A stretch of 64,000 bases of DNA, taken from Paenibacillus graminis. GTDB taxonomy: Bacteria > Bacillota > Bacilli > Paenibacillales > Paenibacillaceae. Numbering within the stretch: position 1 is the first letter of the stretch; each line of letters begins with the position of its first letter. Position numbers and translations under genes: made by a program. Positions 17,083 to 25,070 of this stretch are shown here, one piece after another. The stretch covers positions 1,240,001 through 1,304,000 of the forward strand of contig NZ_CP009287.1 of the NCBI RefSeq assembly GCF_000758705.1. Reading direction: 5' to 3'. The notes beneath the pieces are model-generated. The model saw nothing but the letters and a program-made list of their open reading frames with translations, was not told the DNA's origin and made no database searches.

Positions 17083-17212
17083 AGGAACGGAGAGAAAGTG
17101 TGGAGCTGGAGAAGCGTAGCGTTCGCCTTTGTCTTCTGATTTCAACCGTGAATACGGTGTTAAATAAAGAAATCAGAAGACAACAGCGATCGGAAGCCCA
17201 AACATTTCTCGA
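17083..17212 (+). ncRNA. Structured intergenic element, copy 1
   Basis: This shares sequence and structure with 23111-23245. Visible helices: an outer GAGAAA/TTTCTC stem (17092-17097 with 17205-17210); a small hairpin GAA(g)CG-tag-CGTTC (17111-17124); and a 13-bp stem GTCTTCTGATTTC/GAAATCAGAAGAC (17131-17143 with 17169-17181) capped by ACCGT-GAAT-ACGGT (17145-17158). The helices are kept in the second copy by compensatory changes. It has no T run and no ORF. It lies between the flippase and the next glycosyltransferase. It could be a mobile palindromic repeat, an mRNA processing site or a regulatory RNA. Confidence 0.6.
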
Positions 17213-17257
17213 AATGACGGTGGACGCCGGACATACCAAGAAAAGGAGGATACCTAC

Positions 17258-18112
17258 ATGGATTCAGTGAAAAGCGTGCTTGGCGGCCCGGGCAGTTACC
17301 CGATATCGGCTGTCATCATTGCTCAGGATGACGAAGTTCGAATATCCAAAGCAATTCAGTCCTGCCGGTTGTTCGCCGATGAGGTGGTTGTAATCGACGG
17401 GGGGAGCAAAGACGGGACGGTGCAACTCGCCGAAAGTTTGGACTGCCGGGTGTTCGTCAACCCCTGGCCGGGATATGCGAAGCAAAGGGAATTCGGAGTG
17501 GAACGCGCCGTCCATGATTGGGTCTTCCTGATTGATACCGACGAAGTGGTCAGCGAGGAGCTGGCGCAGGACATTCTGGACCGCAAGCCGGGGCTTACAG
17601 ACAGGGCGGTAGCCTTTTCACTGTACCGGATTGGTGATTTCCTGGGCAGATGGCTGGATAAAGGGGAATACCTGGTACGCCTCTATAACCGCAAGGAATA
17701 CGGCATCCGCAACAGTCTGGTGCACGAAATGCCTGAGGTATCGGAGGAAAAGACGGTCAAATTGAACGGGATACTCTGGCATCAGGGATTCCGCAGCATC
17801 AATGACCATGTCGCCCGCTTCAACAAATATACCGATCTCGAAGCGCAGGCTGCCTATGCCAGCGGCAAGCCCTTTAAGGTCAGCCATTTGCTGCTTCGCC
17901 CGCCGGCTCGTTTCTTACAGAAGTATTTCCTGCACGGCCTGTTCAAGAAAGGCATCTCAGGTTTTGCGGTATCCATTTTCTGGGTGATGTATGAATTCAT
18001 GGTCGGCTTCAAGCATTACGAATTGAACAGCTCCGGCAGACTGGCCCGGCACAACGCATTGGGCCAGGCGGAAAAAGAGAAAAAGGGGGAGAGAAGCTAT
18101 GCCGTACAGTGA
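17258..18112 (+). CDS. Glycosyltransferase family 2, WaaE/KdtX-like
   Basis: A 284-residue GT-A transferase with SAVIIAQDDEVRISKAIQSC, EVVVIDGGSKDGT, the FVNPWPGYAKQREFGVERA segment and the metal-binding FLIDTDEVV. This resembles lipopolysaccharide-core beta-1,4-glucosyltransferases of the WaaE type. Around residues 205-245 are basic and aromatic segments (FLQKYFLHGLFKKGISGFAVSIFWVMYEF) likely to bind the membrane. A strong AAGGAGG ribosome site follows the structured element. It overlaps the next gene by 14 bp. Confidence 0.85.
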   Translation: MDSVKSVLGGPGSYPISAVIIAQDDEVRISKAIQSCRLFADEVVVIDGGSKDGTVQLAESLDCRVFVNPWPGYAKQREFGVERAVHDWVFLIDTDEVVSEELAQDILDRKPGLTDRAVAFSLYRIGDFLGRWLDKGEYLVRLYNRKEYGIRNSLVHEMPEVSEEKTVKLNGILWHQGFRSINDHVARFNKYTDLEAQAAYASGKPFKVSHLLLRPPARFLQKYFLHGLFKKGISGFAVSIFWVMYEFMVGFKHYELNSSGRLARHNALGQAEKEKKGERSYAVQ

Positions 18113-19292
18113 CGGTTTGAACATTATGACGACCGGCCTTAGCTGGCCCTCTTTACAGCCAGGCGGACTCAACACTTATTTCAAATCCGTTTGTGAGCAG
18201 CTCTCTTCACGCAATAAAGTGCATGCGCTGATCTGCAGTCAGGAAACGCCATCCACTCCCAAAGAGCTGATTATCCATAACGCCGGCGATCCGAAGCAGA
18301 CGATCTGGAAGCGCAAGGATGCGTTCCAGCGCAAGGCGGCGGACCTGATGGGGAATGGCAGCGGCCGGATCGATATTCTCTATTCCCACTTTGCGCCCTA
18401 CGGGATCGGCCCGGCGATTGAAGCCAAGAAACGCGGAATTCCGGTGGTGATGACCTTCCATGGCCCATGGAATGAAGAAATGAAGATCGAAGGCCAAGGC
18501 ATCAAGCACCGGGTGAAAACAACGATTGCCAAATCCATTGAACATAAAGCTTATAAGCTTGCGGATAAATTCATCGTGCTCAGCGAATATTTCCGCGACA
18601 TGCTGCACAGCCTGCACGGCGTGCCGCTGCACAAGATCATAGTCATTCCGGGGGCGGCGAATGTGGAACGGTTCGTGCCCGCCGCCAACCGGCTGGCGAC
18701 CCGGCGGACGCTGAATCTTCCGGAGGGAGCCACTACTGTGCTTACCGTGAGACGTCTGATGAACCGGATGGGGCTGCTGCAGCTGCTGGAAGCCTGGAAG
18801 CAGGTGTCCGAGCGGTTCCCGAATGCGATTCTGCTGATCGGCGGCAAAGGGCCGCTGCGCGGAGAGCTGGAAGAAAAAATCTCCGATTATGGACTCGGCA
18901 ACAAAGTAAGGCTGCTGGGCTACATTCCCGATCATGAGCTGGCATCCTATTATCAGGCAGCGGACATGTTCGTGGTCCCTTCCCAGGCGCTGGAGGGATT
19001 CGGATTGATTACGGTTGAGGCGCTCTCCTCCGGACTTCCGGTGATGGCCACACCGGTGGGCGGAAACAAGGAGATTCTTCAGGGCTTCCGGCCGGAACTG
19101 CTGTTCAAAGGCTCAACCAGCGACGATATGGCGGAAGGCATGATCCACATGCTGAGCAACCGCAAACTGCTGCCGGGCCGTGATGAATGCAGAAATCATG
19201 TGCTTGAGAAATACACCTGGCAGCATGTAGGCGACCAGGTGGAGTCCGTATTCCTTGAAACTTTGGGAAAGGGGGTGGCAGCAGGATGCTAA
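18099..19292 (+). CDS. Glycosyltransferase family 4 (1)
   Basis: A 397-residue GT-B transferase. The N-terminal acceptor domain has LSWPSLQPGGLNTYFKSVCEQL, with the PGG loop. The C-terminal donor domain has LLIGGKGPLRGELEE, VRLLGYIPDHELASYYQAADMFVVPS and the retaining E-x7-E motif region LEGFGLITVEALSSGLPVMATPVGG. It adds a sugar, commonly mannose, to the growing lipid-linked unit. It overlaps both neighbours by 14 and 7 bp, so the three transferases are read as one block. Confidence 0.88.
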   Translation: MPYSDGLNIMTTGLSWPSLQPGGLNTYFKSVCEQLSSRNKVHALICSQETPSTPKELIIHNAGDPKQTIWKRKDAFQRKAADLMGNGSGRIDILYSHFAPYGIGPAIEAKKRGIPVVMTFHGPWNEEMKIEGQGIKHRVKTTIAKSIEHKAYKLADKFIVLSEYFRDMLHSLHGVPLHKIIVIPGAANVERFVPAANRLATRRTLNLPEGATTVLTVRRLMNRMGLLQLLEAWKQVSERFPNAILLIGGKGPLRGELEEKISDYGLGNKVRLLGYIPDHELASYYQAADMFVVPSQALEGFGLITVEALSSGLPVMATPVGGNKEILQGFRPELLFKGSTSDDMAEGMIHMLSNRKLLPGRDECRNHVLEKYTWQHVGDQVESVFLETLGKGVAAGC

Positions 19293-20428
19293 AAGTTGCT
19301 TACATCGATCACACCGCCAAATGGAGCGGCGGAGAGGTAGCCTTGTTTAACATTCTCACCAACATCAGCAATCAGATCGAGCCGCTCGTGATCCTCGCTG
19401 AGGAGGGCAGACTGGCCGAACGCCTCCGGGAGAAAGGCATTGATGTCCGTGTCATCCCGCTGAATGAGAGCATCCGCAACCGGGGACGGAATGCCGTCAA
19501 CCTGGGCGCTCCGGCTGCTGCGCTGGGACTGCTGGCTTACGGACGCAAGCTGGCTCCTATCCTGAAGCAGGAAAAAGTGGATTGTGTGCACACCAATTCC
19601 CTGAAATCGGCATTCTACGGGGCCGTTGCCGCCAAAAAAGCAGGTGTGCCGCTAATCTGGCATATCCGGGATCACATCGGTGCCCCTTACCTCAAGCCGG
19701 TTGTCGCCAAGGCGATCCGGCTGCTGTCACGCCTGCTGCCGAATGGTGTCATTGCGAATTCGCATTCCACGCTGAATGCGCTGGAGCTGCCCCGCACCAA
19801 GAAAACGCTGGTCGTGTACTCTGCTTTTGCCAAAGCGATTGGTGAAGGAATCGGCAAACGGGAGCAGCAGAAAGAATTCAACGTCCTGCTGGTAGGCCGG
19901 CTGGCACAGTGGAAGGGCCAGCATATCGTACTGGAAGCCGCCAAGGCTTTTAAGAACGACAGCCGCGTGAAGTTCTGGCTGGCCGGGGATGCCCTGTTCG
20001 GAGAAGAGGCGTACAAAAATGAATTAATTCAGAAGATGCAGCAGGATGAGCTGACCAATGTTAGCCTGCTGGGTCATGTGGAAGATATACAAGGCCTTAT
20101 GAGCAAAGCTGATTTGCTGATTCATACCTCGATAACGCCTGAACCGTTCGGCCAGGTGATTGTCGAAGGCATGGCGGCTGGACTGCCGGTAATTGCCTCC
20201 AATGAAGGCGGACCGGTAGAGATTGTGGTTCCCGGTGTAACGGGAATGCTGATCCAGCCTGGAGACCCAGTCGTACTTGCAGACTCTATCACCTGGATGC
20301 TGAACCATCCTGAAGACCGAAGACGGATGGCGGACAGCGGGATGAAGCGGGTGAAAGAGCATTTTGTCATCGAAAATACGGTCAAAGATATCGTTGATTA
20401 CTATAAAGGGTTGCTCGCGGCAACCTGA
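19286..20428 (+). CDS. Glycosyltransferase family 4 (2)
   Basis: A 380-residue GT-B transferase beginning KVAYIDHTAKWSGGEVALFNIL. Donor-site elements are NVLLVGRLAQWKGQHIVLEAA, VSLLGHVEDIQGLMSKADLLIHTS and EPFGQVIVEGMAAGLPVIASNEGGPVEIV. It acts in repeat-unit assembly; donor and acceptor are unknown. About 100 bp of non-coding DNA without clear signals separates it from the next transferase. Confidence 0.88.
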   Translation: MLKVAYIDHTAKWSGGEVALFNILTNISNQIEPLVILAEEGRLAERLREKGIDVRVIPLNESIRNRGRNAVNLGAPAAALGLLAYGRKLAPILKQEKVDCVHTNSLKSAFYGAVAAKKAGVPLIWHIRDHIGAPYLKPVVAKAIRLLSRLLPNGVIANSHSTLNALELPRTKKTLVVYSAFAKAIGEGIGKREQQKEFNVLLVGRLAQWKGQHIVLEAAKAFKNDSRVKFWLAGDALFGEEAYKNELIQKMQQDELTNVSLLGHVEDIQGLMSKADLLIHTSITPEPFGQVIVEGMAAGLPVIASNEGGPVEIVVPGVTGMLIQPGDPVVLADSITWMLNHPEDRRRMADSGMKRVKEHFVIENTVKDIVDYYKGLLAAT

Positions 20429-20528
20429 CCGCAGGTAAGCCAAGAGCTTCAAGCCCAATCAGGAACCAAAACATCCATACATTCACTACTTGCTAATGCT
20501 GCTCCATAAAACTTTGAGGATGATTTAC

Positions 20529-21629
20529 ATGAAAATTGCGATAGCGCACGATTACTTAATCCAAATGGGCGGGGCGGAAAGAGTAGTGGAGGTATTCCAC
20601 CACATGTATCCGGATGCTCCGATCTTCACGACGGTATTTAACGGAAGCCGGCTGACCGACAACCTCAAAGATGCGGATATCCGGGCCTCCTGGCTGCAAA
20701 AAATCCCGGGAGTGAAGACCAACTTTAAAGGGGTGCTGCCGCTTTATCCCATGGCCATCCGTGATTTGGACTTTCGCGGGTATGATATCGTCCTGAGTTC
20801 CAGCAGTGCTTTCATGAAAAGCATACAGGTGCCCGAGTCTACATTTCATCTGTGCTACTGTCATACCCCGATGCGGTTCGCCTGGGACTATGATACCTAC
20901 ATGGAGCGGCAATCGAATTCCGGATTGTTCAAAAGACTGCTTAAGGTCTACATGCAGCGGCTGAAGAATTGGGACCAGCGGACTTCCAAAAATGTAAACC
21001 AGTTTGTCGCCAATTCTTCCGTGGTCAAAACACGGATTCAGAATTACTATCACCGGGATGCGGATGTGATTTTTCCGCCGATCAACACTGCACGCTTCAG
21101 CAGTTCGTCTTCCATAGGCGATTACTATCTGATCGTGTCCCGGCTGGTCTCTTACAAAAGGATTGATCTGGCGGTGGAAGCCTTCAACCGCAACGGGCTG
21201 AAGCTGTTCATCGTCGGCGACGGCCCTGACCGCAAGCGTCTGGAAGGCATGGCCAAAGAGAATGTATCGTTTCTGGGCCGGCTGGAGGATGCCGAGGTGA
21301 CGGGGCTGATGTCGAAGTGCCGGGCGTTTATTTTTCCCGGAGAAGAAGATTTCGGCATTACGCCGCTTGAAGCGAACGCTGCAGGAAGGCCGGTTATTGC
21401 CTATCAGGCCGGAGGGGCGCTGGATACCATCGTTCCTTATGTCAACGGCGTATTCTTCCAGCATCAGGAAGTTGATGATTTACTTAAGGCCATTTACGAA
21501 GTGGAGTCCTATGCGTGGGACATTGGGCAGATCATGGGCCATGCGCGTAAATTTGATGAACAGGCGTTTATGGTTCAGTTCAAGCAATATGTGGAACAGG
21601 CCTACGTCAATTTTCTAAAAGGAGGATGA
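20529..21629 (+). CDS. Glycosyltransferase family 4 (3)
   Basis: A 366-residue GT-B transferase starting MKIAIAHDYLIQMGGAERVVEVF, a form common among mannosyltransferases of polysaccharide loci. It has LCYCHTPMRFAWDYDTYM, SRLVSYKRIDLAVEAFNR, and FPGEEDFGITPLEANAAGRPVIAYQAGGALDTI. I start it at ATG 20529 after TTGAGGATGA and not at an earlier in-frame ATG without a ribosome site. It is followed by the UDP-glucose dehydrogenase after 4 bp. Confidence 0.88.
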   Translation: MKIAIAHDYLIQMGGAERVVEVFHHMYPDAPIFTTVFNGSRLTDNLKDADIRASWLQKIPGVKTNFKGVLPLYPMAIRDLDFRGYDIVLSSSSAFMKSIQVPESTFHLCYCHTPMRFAWDYDTYMERQSNSGLFKRLLKVYMQRLKNWDQRTSKNVNQFVANSSVVKTRIQNYYHRDADVIFPPINTARFSSSSSIGDYYLIVSRLVSYKRIDLAVEAFNRNGLKLFIVGDGPDRKRLEGMAKENVSFLGRLEDAEVTGLMSKCRAFIFPGEEDFGITPLEANAAGRPVIAYQAGGALDTIVPYVNGVFFQHQEVDDLLKAIYEVESYAWDIGQIMGHARKFDEQAFMVQFKQYVEQAYVNFLKGG

Positions 21630-21633
21630 TTGT

Positions 21634-22974
21634 ATGAAACTGACAGTAATCGGTACCGGCTATGTCGGTCTTGTCTCTGGCGTATGTTTTACACTGAATG
21701 GTAATCATGTTATTTGCGTGGATAAGGATGAGGAAAAGATCAAAAAGCTCAGCCAGATGGAATCCCCCATCTATGAGCCAGGTATTGAAGCACTGATTGA
21801 AATGAATTTGCGTGAAGGCAGATTGTCCTTCTCCTCGGATCTTCACGAATCGGTACGCCGGTCTGATATCGTCATTCTCGCTGTAGGGACGCCTTCTCTT
21901 CCCGGCGGTGAAGCAGATCTGAGATATATTGAGGGGGCAGCTACGGAAATCGCCCAGGCTATGGAAGGCTACAAAATCATTATGACCAAGTCTACCGTTC
22001 CTGTGGGCACAAATGAAAAAATCCGTAAAATTATCGCCTCCCACACGAATCATCCCTTCGATATCGTCTCCGCTCCTGAATTCCTGCGTGAGGGGTCAGC
22101 CATCCAGGATACACTCCATCCTGACCGGATTGTTATCGGACTGGATAACCCGGAGCTTGAGCCTGCGATGCGCCAGCTTCACCAGGGCTTCACGGAAAAT
22201 GTGTTCGTAACCGATATCCGCAGTGCTGAAATGATCAAATATGCATCGAATGCTTTTCTGGCAACGAAGATCTCTTTTATTAACGAGATTGCCAATATTT
22301 GCGAAAAAGTGGGAGCTGATGTAACCAAGGTGGCAGAAGGCATGGGAATGGACCGTCGGATCGGCTCAACCTTCCTGCAGGCCGGTATCGGTTATGGCGG
22401 CTCCTGTTTCCCGAAAGACACTAATGCGCTGATTCAAATTGCAGGTAATGTGGACTACGAGTTCAAGCTGCTGAAATCGGTGGTTGAGGTGAACAAAGAC
22501 CAGCGCTTTATGATCATCTCGAAGCTGCATGAGTCGCTTGGCAATCTGCGCGGTGCAGTAATCGGCATCTGGGGCCTGGCCTTTAAGCCAAACACCGACG
22601 ATGTCCGGGAAGCCCCGGCCCGGGAAATTGTTGAGAGCCTGGTGGCCGAAGGCGCTACAGTGAAGCTGTATGATCCGATTGCTGTTGAGAACTTCAGACA
22701 GCAATATGATCATCCGCAGCTGCGCTGGTGCGGCCTGCCGGAAGAAGCGGCGGAAGGCAGCGATGCGGTCTGCCTGCTGACCGACTGGAGCGTGTTCAAG
22801 GACATCGATCTGCACAAGCTTGCGGAGAGCATGCGCCGCCAGGTGCTGATCGACGGACGCAACGTCTACTCCAAAGAGCAGATCGAGGGAACAGGCTTTG
22901 AGTACCATTCTGTCGGACGTCCGCAAATGGGGGGCCTCAGCGGCTACTCCCCCAGCGTAGCCGGGGCGATCTAA
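21634..22974 (+). CDS. ugd: UDP-glucose 6-dehydrogenase
   Basis: A 446-residue enzyme that oxidises UDP-glucose twice with NAD to UDP-glucuronate, supplying the acidic sugar of the polymer. The N-terminal Rossmann motif is TVIGTGYVGLVSGVCFTLNGN. The catalytic cysteine C258 sits in GYGGSCFPKDT. KPNTDDVREAPAREIV and the C-terminal Rossmann domain follow. Length fits the TuaD/Ugd family. AGGAGG ribosome site immediately before the ATG. It is the last gene before the second structured intergenic element. Confidence 0.95.
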   Translation: MKLTVIGTGYVGLVSGVCFTLNGNHVICVDKDEEKIKKLSQMESPIYEPGIEALIEMNLREGRLSFSSDLHESVRRSDIVILAVGTPSLPGGEADLRYIEGAATEIAQAMEGYKIIMTKSTVPVGTNEKIRKIIASHTNHPFDIVSAPEFLREGSAIQDTLHPDRIVIGLDNPELEPAMRQLHQGFTENVFVTDIRSAEMIKYASNAFLATKISFINEIANICEKVGADVTKVAEGMGMDRRIGSTFLQAGIGYGGSCFPKDTNALIQIAGNVDYEFKLLKSVVEVNKDQRFMIISKLHESLGNLRGAVIGIWGLAFKPNTDDVREAPAREIVESLVAEGATVKLYDPIAVENFRQQYDHPQLRWCGLPEEAAEGSDAVCLLTDWSVFKDIDLHKLAESMRRQVLIDGRNVYSKEQIEGTGFEYHSVGRPQMGGLSGYSPSVAGAI

Positions 22975-23110
22975 GTTTTAACTGCCGCCAAACAAGTGGC
23001 AATGCCGGAACTTTGGCAGGGAGCTTCGCCTGCCGGGTGAAGCAGCTTGGGCGAACTAATTCCATTGGCTCGTTTTCCAGTGGAAATGCTGCAGGGAAAG
23101 CTGTTAAGGG

Positions 23111-23245
23111 AGGAACGGAGAGGAATTTTGGAACTGTAGGAGCGAATGCGTCCGCCTTTGTCTGTGGATTTCCACCGCGAACAGCGGTAACAATCAAGAA
23201 ATCTGCAGACAACAGCGGCCGGAAGTCCAAACATTCCTTGCAGAG
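23111..23245 (+). ncRNA. Structured intergenic element, copy 2
   Basis: Homologue of 17083-17212, in the same orientation. Helices: GGA(g)CG-aatg-CGTCC (23139-23153); 13-bp stem GTCTGTGGATTTC/GAAATCTGCAGAC (23160-23172 with 23198-23210, two G.U pairs); cap ACCGC-GAACA-GCGGT (23174-23188); and an outer pairing of GGAATTTTGGA with TCCAAACATTCC (about 23121-23131 with 23226-23237). Differences from copy 1 preserve pairing. The rest of 22975-23390 holds one further hairpin at 23275-23302 and no ORF. Confidence 0.6.
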
Positions 23246-23274
23246 ACTCCCGTAACAGCCGATCTGAAGTATTG

Positions 23275-23302
23275 TCACGCAACATAATGCGTCAGTGACA
23301 TT
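23275..23302. promoter_or_regulatory. Imperfect inverted repeat upstream of manC
   Basis: TGTCACGCA and TGCGTcaGTGACA face each other across a short AT-rich centre about 90 bp before manC. There is no T run, so it may be an operator or an RNA hairpin. The role is unknown. Confidence 0.35.
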
Positions 23303-23390
23303 CCTGCCTTTCATGCGAAAGCCACCCGGCAGCAGCTCACAATAACAATCCGATATTTACGCGACAACACATAAATAGGAGGGTTCACTT

Positions 23391-24764
23391 ATGAAACTGG
23401 TACTTCTATCTGGCGGTTCTGGTAAACGGCTCTGGCCTTTGTCCAACGATTCTCGTTCCAAGCAATTTCTGAAAGTGCTGCAAAGCCCGGCAGGTGAACC
23501 GGAATCTATGGTACAGCGGGTATGGAGACAATTGCAGGAGACAGGGATGGCGGACTCGTCTTATTTGGCTACCGGCCGCAGCCAAGTCGAAATGATTCAG
23601 AGCCAGCTCGGCGCAGAGGTGCCAATCATTGTGGAGCCGGAGCGCCGCGATACCTTCCCGGCCATTGCTCTGACTGCAGCTTACCTGTATTCAATGGCAG
23701 GGGTGTCTCCAAGTGAGACCGTGGCTATTCTCCCCGTCGATCCGTATGTGGAGGCTTCATTTTTTGAAACCGTCGTCCAGCTTGAGGCAACGATGCAGGA
23801 AAGCGGCGCAAATCTGGCGCTGATGGGCGTGGTCCCTGAGCTTGCATCCGAGAAATACGGCTATATTATTCCTACCAGCGATGAGGCGGCGGCAAGCGGC
23901 TATATGCAGGTGAGCCACTTCCAGGAGAAGCCCGACCGCGTACAGGCCGAAGAGCTGATCAGCCGGGGGGCACTGTGGAACTGCGGAGTATTCGCTTTCC
24001 GCCTGGGCTATCTGCTGGATATTTTGCAGCGCAAAGGTCTGCCTTTGAACTATGAGGAACTGCAAAAGCAGTATAAACTGCTGTCGTCCATCAGCTTTGA
24101 CTACGAAGTGGTGGAAAAAGAAGAGAATATCGTCGTTCAGCCTTATGCCGGGTTCTGGAAGGATCTGGGTACCTGGAATACCCTCACCGAGGAAATGAGC
24201 AGCAATCATGTGGGGAAAGGCTTCGTGACCGATGATTCCGAAGGGACTTGCCTAATCAATGAGCTGGATATTCCGATCACAGTAATCGGAGCGAAGGACC
24301 TGATTATCGCAGCCAGCCCGGACGGCATTCTGGTGACCCACAAAACGGAAAGCCCGCGCATCAAGGAAGTGCTGAAGTCTTTTGAACAACGACCGATGTA
24401 CGAGGAGCGCCGCTGGGGCCACTATAAGGTCATTGATTATGTGAAGTACGATGAGGGCAATGAAGTGCTGACCAAGCGGATTTTCATCGCAGAAGGTAAA
24501 AATATCAGCTATCAGCTGCATCACAAGCGCAGTGAAATCTGGACGATCGTCAGCGGCGAGGCAAGCATTGTGCTGAATGAGAAGATGCATAATGTGAAAG
24601 CAGGGGATGTAGTCCGCATACCGGAAGGGACAAAACATGCCATTCTGGCGCTGACAGATGTGGAGTTCATTGAAGTGCAGACCGGCTCGGAACTGGTAGA
24701 AGAAGACAATATCCGCATTACGCTGGAGTGGGAAGATATCGCTCTGCAGCAGTTTATTTCGTAA
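23391..24764 (+). CDS. manC: Mannose-1-phosphate guanylyltransferase with C-terminal cupin
   Basis: A 457-residue enzyme making GDP-mannose. The N-terminal nucleotidyltransferase has VLLSGGSGKRLWPLSNDSRSKQFLK and FQEKP. The C-terminal region (about residues 345-445) is a type-II phosphomannose isomerase cupin with SYQLHHKRSEIWTIVSGEASI and RIPEGTKHAI, so both mannose-6-phosphate isomerase and GDP-mannose pyrophosphorylase activities are possible. It is the last biosynthetic gene and sits next to mannanase genes, which supports a mannose-containing polymer. Confidence 0.93.
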   Translation: MKLVLLSGGSGKRLWPLSNDSRSKQFLKVLQSPAGEPESMVQRVWRQLQETGMADSSYLATGRSQVEMIQSQLGAEVPIIVEPERRDTFPAIALTAAYLYSMAGVSPSETVAILPVDPYVEASFFETVVQLEATMQESGANLALMGVVPELASEKYGYIIPTSDEAAASGYMQVSHFQEKPDRVQAEELISRGALWNCGVFAFRLGYLLDILQRKGLPLNYEELQKQYKLLSSISFDYEVVEKEENIVVQPYAGFWKDLGTWNTLTEEMSSNHVGKGFVTDDSEGTCLINELDIPITVIGAKDLIIAASPDGILVTHKTESPRIKEVLKSFEQRPMYEERRWGHYKVIDYVKYDEGNEVLTKRIFIAEGKNISYQLHHKRSEIWTIVSGEASIVLNEKMHNVKAGDVVRIPEGTKHAILALTDVEFIEVQTGSELVEEDNIRITLEWEDIALQQFIS

Positions 24765-24921
24765 AAAAATGCGCTGATGGCGCTGTCGAATCCGATGAAA
24801 TTATCCCGGTTCATGTCGATTTAAGGGTTTGGAGATAGGGCTAAATAATCTATTTACCCAAATGTTACAATTCCAAAACAGGTATTAAGAACCATTTATT
24901 AAGGAAAGTTCATTAATGCTC

Positions 24922-24949
24922 TAAACTAAAAATTTAATAGAGACGATAC
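24922..24949 (+). promoter_or_regulatory. Sigma-D-like promoter of the first GH26 gene
   Basis: TAAA (24922-24925), a 16-bp spacer and GACGATAC (24942-24949) match the Bacillus sigma-D consensus TAAA-N14-16-GCCGATAT in the full -35 and six of eight -10 positions. The same 16-bp spacer is seen in front of the chemotaxis receptor at 56.4 kb. The predicted start point falls just upstream of the riboswitch. The remaining sequence from 24765 shows no other clear signal. Confidence 0.45.
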
Positions 24950-24970
24950 TTACGGTAAGAGGGATAAATC

Positions 24971-25063
24971 CTTCCAAAACGACAAAGGCAAACCTAATCG
25001 AAAGATAGGGACGCAAAGCTATAGGGCCTTCGAAAGAGTGGCAGCCTGGCTACCGAAAGGAAG
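24971..25063 (+). ncRNA. Cyclic-di-GMP-I (GEMM-I) riboswitch
   Basis: Conserved core elements occur in order: AAAGGCAAACC (24984-24994); a hairpin CCTAATC-GAAA-GATAGG with the GNRA tetraloop at 25000-25003; ACGCAAAGC (25011-25019); a second stem; and GGCAGCCTGGCTACC (25040-25054), close to the GEMM-I consensus. CTTCC (24971-24975) can pair with GGAAG (25059-25063) to close the aptamer. That GGAAG is the ribosome site of the GH26 gene, whose TTG start is 7 nt further on. No terminator hairpin lies between aptamer and gene, so translational control, probably OFF with bound ligand, is the simplest reading. Confidence 0.85.
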
Positions 25064-25070
25064 ATGAATT

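Noticed and set aside
20556..21464. A 302-residue frame opposite a GT4 gene
   Set aside because: Same reasoning: antisense shadow of a well-supported glycosyltransferase.
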